Positions 9,928 through 19,918 of a stretch of 52,993 nucleotides of DNA are shown here, piece after piece. A program made the position numbers and the translations under genes. The stretch's first letter is position 1; the number at the start of each line of letters is the position of its first letter. Origin of the DNA: Tissierellia bacterium (GTDB lineage Bacteria; Bacillota; Clostridia; Tissierellales; Tissierellaceae); contig JAAYHU010000080.1 of assembly GCA_012735245.1 (NCBI GenBank), positions 1-52,993 of the forward strand, read 5' to 3'. Below the pieces are notes generated by a model. It saw only the letters and a list, made by a program, of their open reading frames with translations. It did no database searches and was not told the origin of the DNA.

Positions 9928-11148
9928 TTAAATATTACTCCCTGCCAAATAACCGGTAGAATAAGCTATTTGTAGATTAAAGCCTCCTGTTAAAGCATCC
10001 ACATCTATTATTTCTCCAGAAAAAAATAAGCCTGGGATAATTTTAGACTCCATAGTAGAAGGATTTATTTCCTTAACATTGACGCCACCTGAGGTAACAA
10101 TTGCTTCTTCTATTGGCCTTAGGGATTTAAATGTTAGTGGGAAATTTTTGATACAATTTACTAATCTCCCTCTTTCTTCCTTAGTAATTTGGTTTATTGG
10201 TTTATCAGGTGAAATTGAAGCTAGCCTTATAATTATTGGTATTATTTTTTTAGGTAACAAGTCATCTAAACCATTTTTTACCTGCTTATTATTATTTTTC
10301 TTAAAATCCCTTAATATTCTATTATCAAGTTTTTTCTCATTTAAGGCTGGCTTAAGGTCAATATAAAACTTAATTCCTTCATTTAAATACTTATGTAAAT
10401 AATTGCTCATGGAAAGTACAATAGGACCTGATATCCCATAATGGGTAAAGAGCATCTCCCCAAATTCTTCATGTATTTTCTTTTCCTTTGCATATGCACT
10501 TAAATTCACATTTTTAAGGGATAAGCCTTGTAATTCCTTAATCCATTCTTCCTCCAATTCTACTGGAACCAAGGAAGGCATCAATTTGGTAACGGTATGT
10601 CCAAAACTTTTTGCAAACCTATATCCATCACCTGTGGAACCGGTCCTTGGATAAGACATGCCTCCTGTAGAAATTAGCAATTTATCAAACATTAATTCTT
10701 CTTTACCAATGACTACAACAAACTTGTTGTTTTTTATATAAACATTATCTACCTTTGAATTTAACAATAATTTTACATTATTATCCATTAAGAACTTCTC
10801 AAAAGCCTTTATCACATCAGAAGATTTATCGCTGGCTGGAAAAACCCTATTTCCCCTTTCAACCTTAGTTTTTACACTGTAACCCTCTAATAAGCTAATA
10901 ATATCCTTGTTGGTAAAAGTGTAGAAAGAGCTATAAAGAAAATTCTTGTTTGTCATAACATTATCAAAAAAATCCTCTATTGGCGCATTATTAGTTATGT
11001 TGCATCTGCCCTTCCCTGTAATAAAAAGCTTTTTACCTATCCTATCATTTTTTTCAATTAAAGTTACATCTTTTCCTCTAGAGCCAGCAATTCCTGCAGC
11101 AATTATCCCTGAAGGTCCAGCACCAATTATGCCCACTTTTTCTACCAT
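9928..11148 (-). CDS. NAD(P)/FAD-dependent oxidoreductase (HI0933/YtfP family)
   Basis: GIIGAGPSGIIAAGIAGSRGKDVTLIEKNDRIGKKLFITGKGRCNITN; C-term SGEIIDVDALTGGFNLQIAYSTGYLAG. Confidence 0.92.
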   Translation of the reverse strand: MVEKVGIIGAGPSGIIAAGIAGSRGKDVTLIEKNDRIGKKLFITGKGRCNITNNAPIEDFFDNVMTNKNFLYSSFYTFTNKDIISLLEGYSVKTKVERGNRVFPASDKSSDVIKAFEKFLMDNNVKLLLNSKVDNVYIKNNKFVVVIGKEELMFDKLLISTGGMSYPRTGSTGDGYRFAKSFGHTVTKLMPSLVPVELEEEWIKELQGLSLKNVNLSAYAKEKKIHEEFGEMLFTHYGISGPIVLSMSNYLHKYLNEGIKFYIDLKPALNEKKLDNRILRDFKKNNNKQVKNGLDDLLPKKIIPIIIRLASISPDKPINQITKEERGRLVNCIKNFPLTFKSLRPIEEAIVTSGGVNVKEINPSTMESKIIPGLFFSGEIIDVDALTGGFNLQIAYSTGYLAGSNI

Positions 11149-11150
11149 AG

Positions 11151-11762
11151 TTATAACCCCTTTAAATGTGATGTGTCATTTAGTAATGTTAATACATTAT
11201 TGTATTGCCTGCATTCTACAATACTAAGGGAAACGTTATGTAAGGAGATATTTTTATAAAAGGCATTTCCCATACCCAGTAGGTTCAAAATAATGATTTT
11301 TAAAGTTGCATTATGGGAAACAATGGCTATATTTTTATCTTTGTTTTCCAAAATTATTTTTTCTACATAATTCATAACCCTATCCTTTAAGGCTTCTAAT
11401 GTCTCTGCACCTTCTAGTTTAAATTGAACTGGGTTTTTCATCCAAATTAAATATTGCTCTTTATGTTTTTTTAGAATTTCCTCTAAGGTCAAACCTTCCC
11501 AAATCCCAAAGTTTATTTCTCTAATTTCCTTACTTTCAACAATTGGCTTATTAATTATACTAGATATAATTTTAGCTGTTTCCAATGCCCTAGATAAATC
11601 ACTACTATATATAATATCTATATCTTCATCAATCAATCTTTCCCCTAATTTCCTTGCTTGTTCCCTACCTAGATCAGTAAGATTTGCATCTTTTTGACCC
11701 TGTACCTTAGATAACAAGTTCCATTCCGATTGTCCATGCCTTATTAGGTATATTTTAGTCAA
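11151..11762 (-). CDS. Histidine phosphatase family protein
   Basis: YLIRHGQSEWN, YSSDLSRALETA, IVSHNATLK. Confidence 0.9.
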   Translation of the reverse strand: MTKIYLIRHGQSEWNLLSKVQGQKDANLTDLGREQARKLGERLIDEDIDIIYSSDLSRALETAKIISSIINKPIVESKEIREINFGIWEGLTLEEILKKHKEQYLIWMKNPVQFKLEGAETLEALKDRVMNYVEKIILENKDKNIAIVSHNATLKIIILNLLGMGNAFYKNISLHNVSLSIVECRQYNNVLTLLNDTSHLKGL

Positions 11763-11855
11763 TAATATCCCTCCTCATATTATTATGTATTAATATTATA
11801 GTAAAAATAACTTAATTACAAGATATCATTTATGATAATATTTACTATGATAAAA

Positions 11856-11899
11856 ATCGACAATAAATAAAGCGAGAGCTCGCTTTATTTATTGTCGAT
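11856..11899 (-). terminator. Perfect 21-bp-stem intrinsic terminator overlapping the rpiR-like stop codon
   Basis: atcgacaataaataaagcgag-ag-ctcgctttatttattgtcgat; minus strand continues TTTTTAT. Confidence 0.85.
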
Positions 11900-12751
11900 G
11901 CTAGAATCATAAACATTATATTTTTTCCAAATTCTCTCTAACTCTTCGAAATAAACTGTAGTATCTTCTTTCTTTTTCAAACCTATTGCAACGATTAGGG
12001 CATTTATTAAACTCATAGGGGCCACTAAGGAGTCAACAAAGGAAAGCATGTCACTAGTTGCAATTAGGGTTATATCTGAGTATTTTGCAGCAGGTGAAAT
12101 TAAGCTATCGGTTATACTAATAATCTTGCATCCCTTTTCCTTACAGAAATCTAAGGCTTCAAGGGTTCGTTTAGAATATCTAGGATAGCTAATTCCAATT
12201 ATTACATCTTCTGAATCAGCTCTAAACAATTGTTCAAATAAATCATTTGCCCCTGAGGTAACTACTTTAATATCCTTAAATAAAAAGCTTAAGTAAAACC
12301 CCAAGTATCCTGCCAGAAAAGATGATGACCTTAAACCCAATATATAAATATTCTTAGCATTAAGTATTAAATCTATAGATTGCTCAAAGGCTTCCTGGCC
12401 TGTTTCATTAATGGTTCTCTGGATATTTTCCATATCCTTTTCCATAACCTTTTTTAAAACGCCTTCTTTATCAGAATACTTACTTACCATGGACAACCTT
12501 TGTACAGTTGTAAGCTTGTTTTTAACAAGCTCTTGCAATTGTTTTTGTAAATCCTTATAACCATCATATCCCAAGGAATGAGCAAATCTGACAACTGTTG
12601 ATTCACTAACGCCAACTGTTTCACCCAGGGTCAGGGCAGTCATAAAAGCAGCTTTATCATATTCATTGATTATGAATTCTGCTATTAGCTTCTGCCCCTT
12701 GGTTAACTTATTAAATTCCTTTTGAATTTTCTTAATTAAATCTACATCCAT
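11885..12751 (-). CDS. MurR/RpiR family transcriptional regulator (HTH + SIS)
   Basis: TLGETVGVSESTVVRFAHSLGYDGYKDLQ HTH_6; SIS domain YILGLRSSSFLAGYLGFYLS...IGISYPRYSKRTLEAL. Confidence 0.9.
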   Translation of the reverse strand: MDVDLIKKIQKEFNKLTKGQKLIAEFIINEYDKAAFMTALTLGETVGVSESTVVRFAHSLGYDGYKDLQKQLQELVKNKLTTVQRLSMVSKYSDKEGVLKKVMEKDMENIQRTINETGQEAFEQSIDLILNAKNIYILGLRSSSFLAGYLGFYLSFLFKDIKVVTSGANDLFEQLFRADSEDVIIGISYPRYSKRTLEALDFCKEKGCKIISITDSLISPAAKYSDITLIATSDMLSFVDSLVAPMSLINALIVAIGLKKKEDTTVYFEELERIWKKYNVYDSSIDNK

Positions 12752-13304
12752 AACCGATACACTCTTCCTTATGATTTCTTATTAGATTATATCCTTCTTC
12801 TAAGGCCTTAAGGTTTAATTCTTCTGTTCCTCTAGGAATCCTATTGCAAATGGCCTTTTCCAATGAAGTTTTTGACACTATCTTTGTTAATTCATATATG
12901 GTTCCTAAGGCTATCACATTGGAAACCATGGGATAGCCTAAGGAGTTCCTTGCAGTTTCTATTATAGGTACAACGTAAATCGTAATATCCTCTCTAATAG
13001 GTATATTGGAAATTGACTTATCAACGACTAAAATTCCCTTAGGTTTAATTGAATCCACATACTTGTCACATGCAGTCTGTGTTAAGGCAAGCATTAAGTC
13101 ACATTTGATTACCTTAGGATAATTTATCTCCTTACTGCTTATGATTACCTCTGCCTTACTGGCACCTCCTCTAGCTTCAGGACCATAAGACTGGGATTGT
13201 ACTACGTTTAAACCATCATATAATGCTGCTTCAGCCAATATAATACCAGCTAAAATAAGTCCTTGACCACCAGAGCCAGTTAACCTCAGTTCTTGATGTA
13301 CCAT
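12732..13304 (-). CDS. 2-oxoacid:acceptor oxidoreductase, gamma subunit
   Basis: LRLTGSGGQGLILAGIILAEAALYDGLNVVQSQSYGPEARGGASKAEVIIS. Confidence 0.9.
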   Translation of the reverse strand: MVHQELRLTGSGGQGLILAGIILAEAALYDGLNVVQSQSYGPEARGGASKAEVIISSKEINYPKVIKCDLMLALTQTACDKYVDSIKPKGILVVDKSISNIPIREDITIYVVPIIETARNSLGYPMVSNVIALGTIYELTKIVSKTSLEKAICNRIPRGTEELNLKALEEGYNLIRNHKEECIGYGCRFN

Positions 13305-13305
13305 G

Positions 13306-14127
13306 TTATACCCCCTCAGAGAAAGAATCTATAATCTTTTGATATTCTTCCGTATATTCTGGCCTCTTGCTTTTATATATTTCTCCTATAACAAACTTTC
13401 CTTCCCTCTGTTCTTTAGGTAGTTTGTCATAGGCAGCAATATTTATTGCATTTTCCTTCAGGTATACCATCATATCTACAGCTTCTCCTTTTCGATTTTT
13501 CCTTCCATAATAAGTGGGGCATATAGTTAAAGCTTCAATGAAGGAAAACCCATTATTCTTTATTCCATTTTCCACCTGTTTAATTAACATATTAGCAGTA
13601 AATATGGTACTTCTGCTAACATATGTGGCACCTGCTGCCTTAGCTAACTCACAAAGATCAAAATTCATATCTATATTCCCAAAAGGTGCTGTGGTTCCCT
13701 TATCGCCAGTTGGAGTAGTTGGTGAATATTGGCCTCCAGTCATCCCATAGGTATTATTATTAAATACTATTGTTGTTATATCTATATTTCTCCTTGCTGC
13801 ATGAATCAAGTGATTTCCCCCAATGGCTGAAGCATCACCATCTCCTGTAATAACTATTACTTTTAAATTTGGCTTTGCCAGCTTTATGCCCGTTGCAAAA
13901 GCTAAGGCCCTTCCATGGGTAGTATGAATGGTATTAAAATCTAAATATCCTGAAGCTCTAGAAGAACATCCTATGCCAGATACAACACATACTTCATCCT
14001 TATTAAGTCCCAAATTATCAATAGCCTTAACAATTGCCCTTGTTACTATACCATTGCCGCAGCCAGGACACCAGATATGGGGTAAATTCTCCGTTCTAAA
14101 ATATTCCTTTACCAATTGACTAGGCAT
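13306..14127 (-). CDS. 2-oxoacid:ferredoxin oxidoreductase, beta subunit (TPP-binding)
   Basis: PHIWCPGCGNGIVTRAIVKA, TGDGDASAIGGNHLIHAARRN; start trimmed to the ATG after AAGGAGG (ORF track gives 14154). Confidence 0.92.
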   Translation of the reverse strand: MPSQLVKEYFRTENLPHIWCPGCGNGIVTRAIVKAIDNLGLNKDEVCVVSGIGCSSRASGYLDFNTIHTTHGRALAFATGIKLAKPNLKVIVITGDGDASAIGGNHLIHAARRNIDITTIVFNNNTYGMTGGQYSPTTPTGDKGTTAPFGNIDMNFDLCELAKAAGATYVSRSTIFTANMLIKQVENGIKNNGFSFIEALTICPTYYGRKNRKGEAVDMMVYLKENAINIAAYDKLPKEQREGKFVIGEIYKSKRPEYTEEYQKIIDSFSEGV

Positions 14128-14128
14128 A

Positions 14129-15265
14129 TTAAACCTCCTTAATGTAATCAACAATCTCTTGAGGCGTTATTAACTCTCCACTTACCCTACCAAATTTTTC
14201 CACCTTAGTATGTTTACTTGCTACCCTATCTACAGCCAAATAGTATTGGCCTAAATTCATCTCTACGACAACTAATCTACTTACCTTTTTTGATAGTTCA
14301 ATAAGCTGTTTATCTGCAAAAGGCCAAATGGTTATTGGCCTAAACAATCCAACCTTTATTCCTTCTTCCCTTAATATATCAACAGCTGATTTAGCAGATC
14401 TGGCCGTTGAGCCAAAGGCAACTATTGCAATTTCTGCATCATCAAGTAAATACTCGTCAATTTCAACGATGTCGTCTTTATTGTCTTCTATTTTAGATAC
14501 TAATCTTTTAATTAAGTTTTCAGCTATATTCCCATTATTAGAAGGAAAGCCTGTTTCATCATGGGTTAAACCAGTTACATGAAACCTATATCCTTCACCA
14601 AAGCCTGCCATTTCTGGTACTATATCCCCTTCTTTAACTTTATAAGGCTTATACTCTTCAGGAGGACAAGTTGGTTTTTTTCTATTGTAAATTTCAATTT
14701 CATCTTCCTTTGGCAGTTCTATACTTTCCCTCATATGGCCGATTACTTCATCTAAAAGGAGTAATACTGGAGTCCTGTATTTTTCTGAAAGATTAAAGGC
14801 TTTAATAGTTGTATGGTAGATCTCTTTTACTGACCAAGGATATAAGGCAATTATTGAATGGTCTCCATGGGTCCCCCATCTAGCTTGCATAATATCTCCC
14901 TGTCCAGGCGCAGTTGGCATCCCTGTACTAGGTCCACCTCTTTGAACATTTACTATTACACAGGGAGTTTCTGTAATTACAGCATATCCGATTCCTTCCT
15001 GTTTCAATGAAAATCCTGGCCCACTAGTAGCAGTCATAGATTTAACCCCTGCTATTGATGCACCTATAACTGCTGAAATGCTAGCAATCTCATCTTCCAT
15101 TTGTATAAACCTTCCACCTACTCTTGGTAGCTTTTCTGCAGACAACTCAGCAATTTCAGTAGATGGTGTTATTGGGTATCCAGCATAAAACTTCATACCA
15201 GCTACTATGGCAGCTTCCACACATGCTTCATTTCCCTGCATTAATTTAATATTTTTATCTACCAT
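14129..15265 (-). CDS. 2-oxoacid:ferredoxin oxidoreductase, alpha subunit
   Basis: KLMQGNEACVEAAIVAGMKFYAGYPITPSTEIAE; TSGPGFSLKQEGIGYAVITETPCVIVNVQRGGPSTGMPT. Confidence 0.92.
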   Translation of the reverse strand: MVDKNIKLMQGNEACVEAAIVAGMKFYAGYPITPSTEIAELSAEKLPRVGGRFIQMEDEIASISAVIGASIAGVKSMTATSGPGFSLKQEGIGYAVITETPCVIVNVQRGGPSTGMPTAPGQGDIMQARWGTHGDHSIIALYPWSVKEIYHTTIKAFNLSEKYRTPVLLLLDEVIGHMRESIELPKEDEIEIYNRKKPTCPPEEYKPYKVKEGDIVPEMAGFGEGYRFHVTGLTHDETGFPSNNGNIAENLIKRLVSKIEDNKDDIVEIDEYLLDDAEIAIVAFGSTARSAKSAVDILREEGIKVGLFRPITIWPFADKQLIELSKKVSRLVVVEMNLGQYYLAVDRVASKHTKVEKFGRVSGELITPQEIVDYIKEV

Positions 15266-15267
15266 AC

Positions 15268-15468
15268 TTACTTACCTCCCAAATAAATGGCAAAATCTGG
15301 ACACCTAAGTTCGCATTGACCACATTGGATGCAGGCTTCTAGATCTCTTATATTAACTTTTCCATTTTTTATCTCAAGTACATTTTTAGGGCAAAATGCA
15401 ACGCATATTCCACATCCTTTACACCAGTTCTTTTCAACGATAAGAGAAACTTCAGTCTTCGTTGACAA
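15268..15468 (-). CDS. 4Fe-4S ferredoxin, delta subunit of 2-oxoacid oxidoreductase
   Basis: CKGCGICVAFCPKNVL and CIQCGQCELRCPDFAI. Confidence 0.93.
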   Translation of the reverse strand: MSTKTEVSLIVEKNWCKGCGICVAFCPKNVLEIKNGKVNIRDLEACIQCGQCELRCPDFAIYLGGK

Positions 15469-15605
15469 TTTAATTCCCCCTTTTTATATTCCTCAATTTA
15501 ATCATAACAAAGGATAATGTTTAGTGCAAGATTTATTTCATTAATTATTAAAATTTATAGATTTTTGCAAGTTTAGTTTCATCTCTCTCTTTATGACTAT
15601 AAAAA

Positions 15606-15625
15606 AACAAGCCCTTAGGCTTGTT
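15606..15625 (-). terminator. Intrinsic terminator overlapping oadA/pycB stop codon
   Basis: aacaagcc-ctta-ggcttgtt with TTTTTTT downstream on minus strand. Confidence 0.8.
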
Positions 15626-17024
15626 ATACTGGATAAACATTATATTCTTCATTTAATAACTCATGGTCTATTTTATATTTTTTTGCCAGCCTTTTTTTGA
15701 AAAACTCTAAGGCTACCTGCGGAAAAAGGGCATAGGTTAGCACATCTTCATCTTGTTCTATATATGCCTTTATCTCCTCCTTTAACTGATCCAATTGTGG
15801 TTCCAATAAATCTGCTGGCCTACCTGTATAAACTTCTTCATCACCAATTATCTTCCTTTTAATTTCTTCTGAAATCGGTAAAGTAGGCTTTCCATACAAG
15901 CCTTTAACGTAATTCTTAGCTTCTATTGGAATCATCTTATATCTTTCACCTAATACAACATTAAATACTGCCTGGGTTCCAACCATTTGACTCATTGGAG
16001 TTACTAAGGGAGGATATCCTAAGTCTTCTCTTACTCTAGGAACTTCTTTTAATACTTCTTCAAGTAAATATTCTTTGCCCTGCTTCTTTAATTGGGAAAC
16101 TAAATTAGATAGCATTCCACCTGGAACTTGGTATATTAAGGTCTTTACATCTACAGACAATAATTTGAGATTTAATAATCCTTCCTTAAAATACTTATCT
16201 TTCAATTCCTTAAAGTAATCTGAAACTCCCATTAACAACTCCATATTTATATCCTTAGGATAATATGGTGTACCTTTCAATGCAGCTATCATAGGTTCTG
16301 TAGCTGGTTGTGATGTCCCATTACCCATAGGAGATATGGCTGTATCTATTATATCTACACCTGCTTCTATGGCCTTCATATAGGTCTGATTAGCAATTCC
16401 ACTGGTAAAATGAGAGTGGATCTCGATAGGCACTTTTACCTTCTTTTTCAATTCCCTAACAAGTTCTTCAGCAGTATATGGTAATAAAATACCAGACATG
16501 TCCTTTATACATATGGAGTCTACTCCCATTCTTTCCATTTCTACAGCCAAATCTACATAATACTTTACATCATGAACTGGGCTAGTAGTATAACATATAG
16601 CAGCCTGGGCATGACCACCATATTTCTTTGTAGCATCAATTGATGTTTTAATATTTCTAATATCGTTTAATGCGTCAAAGACCCTTATAATATCTATTCC
16701 ATTTTCAATAGATTTTTTTACAAATTCTTCTACCACATCGTCTGGATAATGTTTATATCCCAATAGGTTTTGGCCCCTTAACAACATCTGTAGTTTAGTC
16801 TTTTTAAAGACTTTCCTTAATTCTCTGAGCCTGTGCCACGGATCTTCATCTAAGAACCTTAAACAGGCATCAAATGTTGCTCCTCCCCATACTTCTAAGG
16901 CGTGAAAGCCAACATTGTCCAATTTTTCAGCTATGGGAAGCATATCTTCTAATTTCATTCTAGTTGCTATTAGAGATTGATGGGCATCTCTTAAAGTAGT
17001 GTCAGTAATCTTTATACCTGTCAT
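15624..17024 (-). CDS. Oxaloacetate decarboxylase alpha / pyruvate carboxylase subunit B, no biotinyl domain
   Basis: ITDTTLRDAHQSLIATRMKLEDML, RGQNLLGYKHYPDDVVEEFV, EIHSHFTSGIANQTYMKAIEAGVDIIDTAISPMGNGTSQP; ORF ends without the AMKM biotin motif. Confidence 0.92.
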   Translation of the reverse strand: MTGIKITDTTLRDAHQSLIATRMKLEDMLPIAEKLDNVGFHALEVWGGATFDACLRFLDEDPWHRLRELRKVFKKTKLQMLLRGQNLLGYKHYPDDVVEEFVKKSIENGIDIIRVFDALNDIRNIKTSIDATKKYGGHAQAAICYTTSPVHDVKYYVDLAVEMERMGVDSICIKDMSGILLPYTAEELVRELKKKVKVPIEIHSHFTSGIANQTYMKAIEAGVDIIDTAISPMGNGTSQPATEPMIAALKGTPYYPKDINMELLMGVSDYFKELKDKYFKEGLLNLKLLSVDVKTLIYQVPGGMLSNLVSQLKKQGKEYLLEEVLKEVPRVREDLGYPPLVTPMSQMVGTQAVFNVVLGERYKMIPIEAKNYVKGLYGKPTLPISEEIKRKIIGDEEVYTGRPADLLEPQLDQLKEEIKAYIEQDEDVLTYALFPQVALEFFKKRLAKKYKIDHELLNEEYNVYPV

Positions 17025-17027
17025 TTA

Positions 17028-17609
17028 TTACCTCCTAATTCTTGCTTTTTCAATGGAAAATAATACAGGGGGATTGTTTCTTTGATTGATAAATTCATAT
17101 TTTAATACGTTGTATTTCTTCTGGTCTAAGGCCATAAGAAAATTTTCCACTGCATTTTTTTCTTCTAAGCCCCCTTCATGGCCTATGTAACATGTAACTA
17201 ATAAAAGTCCATTTTCTTTCAACAAGCCTAAGGCTTTTTCCAAACTAATTAAGGTTGTTTCTTTTTTTGTAATAATTCTTTTATCTCCTCCTGGTAAATA
17301 ACCTAAATTATAAATAATAAAATCTAATTCTTCCTCAATATACAAATCAATATTTTCATGGCCATCTAATATTAATATAACATATTTGTCTAGATTTTCA
17401 CAAGTCAATTTTTCCTTTGTTCTCTCAATGGCCTCTTTTTGAATATCAAAACCATAGACCTTTCCAGTAGGGCCAACACATTTAGCCAATGTTAAAGTAT
17501 CGTTTCCATTGCCTACTGTGCAATCTAGTACTACTTGTCCTTCTTTAACAAAATTAAGTATGAATTCCCTTGAAATCTTAATTGTATTGACTATCTTTTC
17601 AAAACTCAT
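17028..17609 (-). CDS. Class I SAM-dependent methyltransferase (rRNA methylase YtqB-like)
   Basis: GQVVLDCTVGNGNDTLTLAKCVG, YNLGYLPGGDKRIITKKETTL; start trimmed to the ATG after GGAGG. Confidence 0.88.
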   Translation of the reverse strand: MSFEKIVNTIKISREFILNFVKEGQVVLDCTVGNGNDTLTLAKCVGPTGKVYGFDIQKEAIERTKEKLTCENLDKYVILILDGHENIDLYIEEELDFIIYNLGYLPGGDKRIITKKETTLISLEKALGLLKENGLLLVTCYIGHEGGLEEKNAVENFLMALDQKKYNVLKYEFINQRNNPPVLFSIEKARIRR

Positions 17610-17610
17610 A

Positions 17611-18018
17611 TTAACCTCCACAATTATTACAATTATGGTCAAATAATTCCTCTATATTCAATTCATAGAGGTTTTCATCATTTTTTCTAAATCCTTTTTT
17701 TAACAAGAATTCATTTTTCTCTTGACAATAAAGCTTATCTATGCCATTTCTAAATAGATTATTGGCTAGAACCCTTAAGAGTCCATCACCTAACCTATTT
17801 CCTCTCTTATTTTTTCTTGTAATTAAATATTCTAAAAACCATTTTTTGTTTTCTTCCTTTACTTTCCCTACACCTAAAATTTCATCATTTTCTATGACTA
17901 CATAGATTATGCCTTCTACTTGCAGATTGGAAATATTCTCTTCTAATAAAATTTCTTTAACCTTGTCAAAATCTTCCTCTTTTATTTTTCTAAAACAAAT
18001 CATAGTCCACCACTTCAT
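17611..18018 (-). CDS. GNAT-like N-acetyltransferase
   Basis: FRKIKEEDFDKVKEILLEENI...FLEYLITRKNKRGNRLGDGLLRVLANNLF (acetyl-CoA loop R-x-x-RGxRLGDGLLR). Confidence 0.7.
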   Translation of the reverse strand: MKWWTMICFRKIKEEDFDKVKEILLEENISNLQVEGIIYVVIENDEILGVGKVKEENKKWFLEYLITRKNKRGNRLGDGLLRVLANNLFRNGIDKLYCQEKNEFLLKKGFRKNDENLYELNIEELFDHNCNNCGG

Positions 18019-18725
18019 AATAATTTTTTTAGATATTCTATCTCTTCATCCTCTAAATATCTCCATTGACCTAGGCCTAATTCACCTAATTCCAAGTCTC
18101 CTATGGCTATTCGCTTTAATTTTTTCACAGGGTGATTAATTGCTTCACACATCTTCTTTATCTGCCTATTTCTACCCTCATGTATAGTTATATCGAGGAT
18201 AGATTCATTTTCATACTTTCTGACTATCTTAATCTTTGCCCTAGAAGTATATCTTCCATCTATTTTAAGGCCCTTTCTAAAACTTTCAAGTTCTAATTTG
18301 TTAGGTACCCCTTCTACTATAGCAATATATCTTTTTGGTATTTCATTAGAAGGATGGGTTAGCTTATAGGTTATGTCTCCATCATTAGTTAACAATAATA
18401 ATCCAGTAGTATCTGCATCAAGCCTGCCCACTGGATATATCCTTTCCTTTACCCCTTCTATTAAATCCGTAACAACCCTTCTATTTTTTTCATCCTTTAA
18501 GGTGGTTACATATCCAATTGGCTTATTTAACATGATATAAACCTTATTCCTTTCTGGCTTAATTAGCCTGTCATTTACCTTAACCTTATCCTTGTCCACA
18601 TCTATTACAGTTCCCAGTTCTCTAACTACTTTATCATTAACTTTTACTTTTCCCTCAAGTATTAGTTTTTCCGCTTTTCTTCTAGAAGTTACTCCGCATA
18701 GGGCTATATATTTTTGTAATCTCAT
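18015..18725 (-). CDS. rluB: 23S rRNA pseudouridine synthase (RluB/RsuA family)
   Basis: S4 domain MRLQKYIALCGVTSRRKAEKLI; MLNKPIGYVTT, YPVGRLDADTTGLLLLTNDG. Confidence 0.93.
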   Translation of the reverse strand: MRLQKYIALCGVTSRRKAEKLILEGKVKVNDKVVRELGTVIDVDKDKVKVNDRLIKPERNKVYIMLNKPIGYVTTLKDEKNRRVVTDLIEGVKERIYPVGRLDADTTGLLLLTNDGDITYKLTHPSNEIPKRYIAIVEGVPNKLELESFRKGLKIDGRYTSRAKIKIVRKYENESILDITIHEGRNRQIKKMCEAINHPVKKLKRIAIGDLELGELGLGQWRYLEDEEIEYLKKLL

Positions 18726-18756
18726 AGCTAATCACCTTTCTCTTTAAAGGTATATT

Positions 18757-19857
18757 TTATTTACCCTTGATCCTTTCAATTAATCTTTCTAAGATATTGC
18801 TTTTTCCTACAGATGATTTGGCAATTAAATCGATTTTATTTATTAATTTACCATCAAAAAATGTATATAAGTATCCAATTTTAGTGCCTTCATTAATTGG
18901 GGCTTCAACCCTGTCAGGAACTTCAACAGTAAGCTTTATCTTACTTTTTTCGTCATCTTTTAATAAGTAGGTAAAGCTTGAATCGGTTACAAGGTCTAGA
19001 TACTTCTTTTTCCCCTTTTCCACTTCAATTTTTTTTATAAATTGGCCCTTATCGTAAATTAAGTATGGCTTGAAGTTTTCAAAACCAAAATCCAAGAGTT
19101 TGTAATTATCATTAAACCAATCCCTAGCATTTAGGGAAACAGCAATTAATCGATGGCCATTTCTAGTGGCAGAAGAAACTAAACATCTTCCAGCCCTCAT
19201 TGTATAGCCAGTTTTTACACCGTCCCCACCCTTATATTCCCAAAGGGTTTTATTCTTATTATAGTAATAGTTATTCTCCACCCTATTGGATATATAGGAT
19301 TTGGTCCCAGCAATTTTCGCAAATTCTTCATATTTAAATGCTTCCCTTGTAATCAAGGCCAAATCATAAGCAGTTGTATAATGGAGATCATCATGCAAGC
19401 CATGGGGATTGGTAAAATTAGTATTTACTGCTCCTATTTCCTTGGCCTTTTTGTTCATCAAATCAATAAAGTTTTCTAAATTGCCGCCAACATGGATAGC
19501 AATTGCCACTGCAGCATCATTTCCTGACCTTAACATTAAACCATATAGCAAGTCCTCTAAGCTCATAATTTCTCCTTCCCTTAAGTATATGCTAGAGCCT
19601 TCAATACCAACAGCTTCCTTAGTGATTATAACTTCATCTTCTAAATTCCCGTACTCTAGGGCAACTAATGCAGTCATTATTTTAGTAGTACTAGCCATCG
19701 GCATTTTTACATGAGGATTTTTTTCAAATAATATTCTCCCTGTATTAGCATCTATTAATATACATGAACTTCCGCTTAAATATATGTTCTCACCATTTAC
19801 TATACTAGAACTTAACAATATTATCAATAAAACAACAATATATTTAATCTTTTTCAC
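18757..19857 (-). CDS. dacF: D-alanyl-D-alanine carboxypeptidase (DacF-like)
   Basis: PMASTTKIMTALVAL (SxxK), SGNDAAVAIA (SxN), KTGYT (KTG); probable GTG start after GGAGG (ORF track 19911). Confidence 0.9.
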   Translation of the reverse strand: MKKIKYIVVLLIILLSSSIVNGENIYLSGSSCILIDANTGRILFEKNPHVKMPMASTTKIMTALVALEYGNLEDEVIITKEAVGIEGSSIYLREGEIMSLEDLLYGLMLRSGNDAAVAIAIHVGGNLENFIDLMNKKAKEIGAVNTNFTNPHGLHDDLHYTTAYDLALITREAFKYEEFAKIAGTKSYISNRVENNYYYNKNKTLWEYKGGDGVKTGYTMRAGRCLVSSATRNGHRLIAVSLNARDWFNDNYKLLDFGFENFKPYLIYDKGQFIKKIEVEKGKKKYLDLVTDSSFTYLLKDDEKSKIKLTVEVPDRVEAPINEGTKIGYLYTFFDGKLINKIDLIAKSSVGKSNILERLIERIKGK

Positions 19858-19918
19858 TGTAAAACCTCCTGACTTAATTAAAAGAAGCAAGATATCTATC
19901 CTGCTTCTCAAAATTTCT

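Noticed and set aside
17609-17642. 32-nt overlap between methyltransferase and GNAT ORFs
   Set aside because: The GGAGG-preceded ATG at 17609 is the likely start, which removes the overlap
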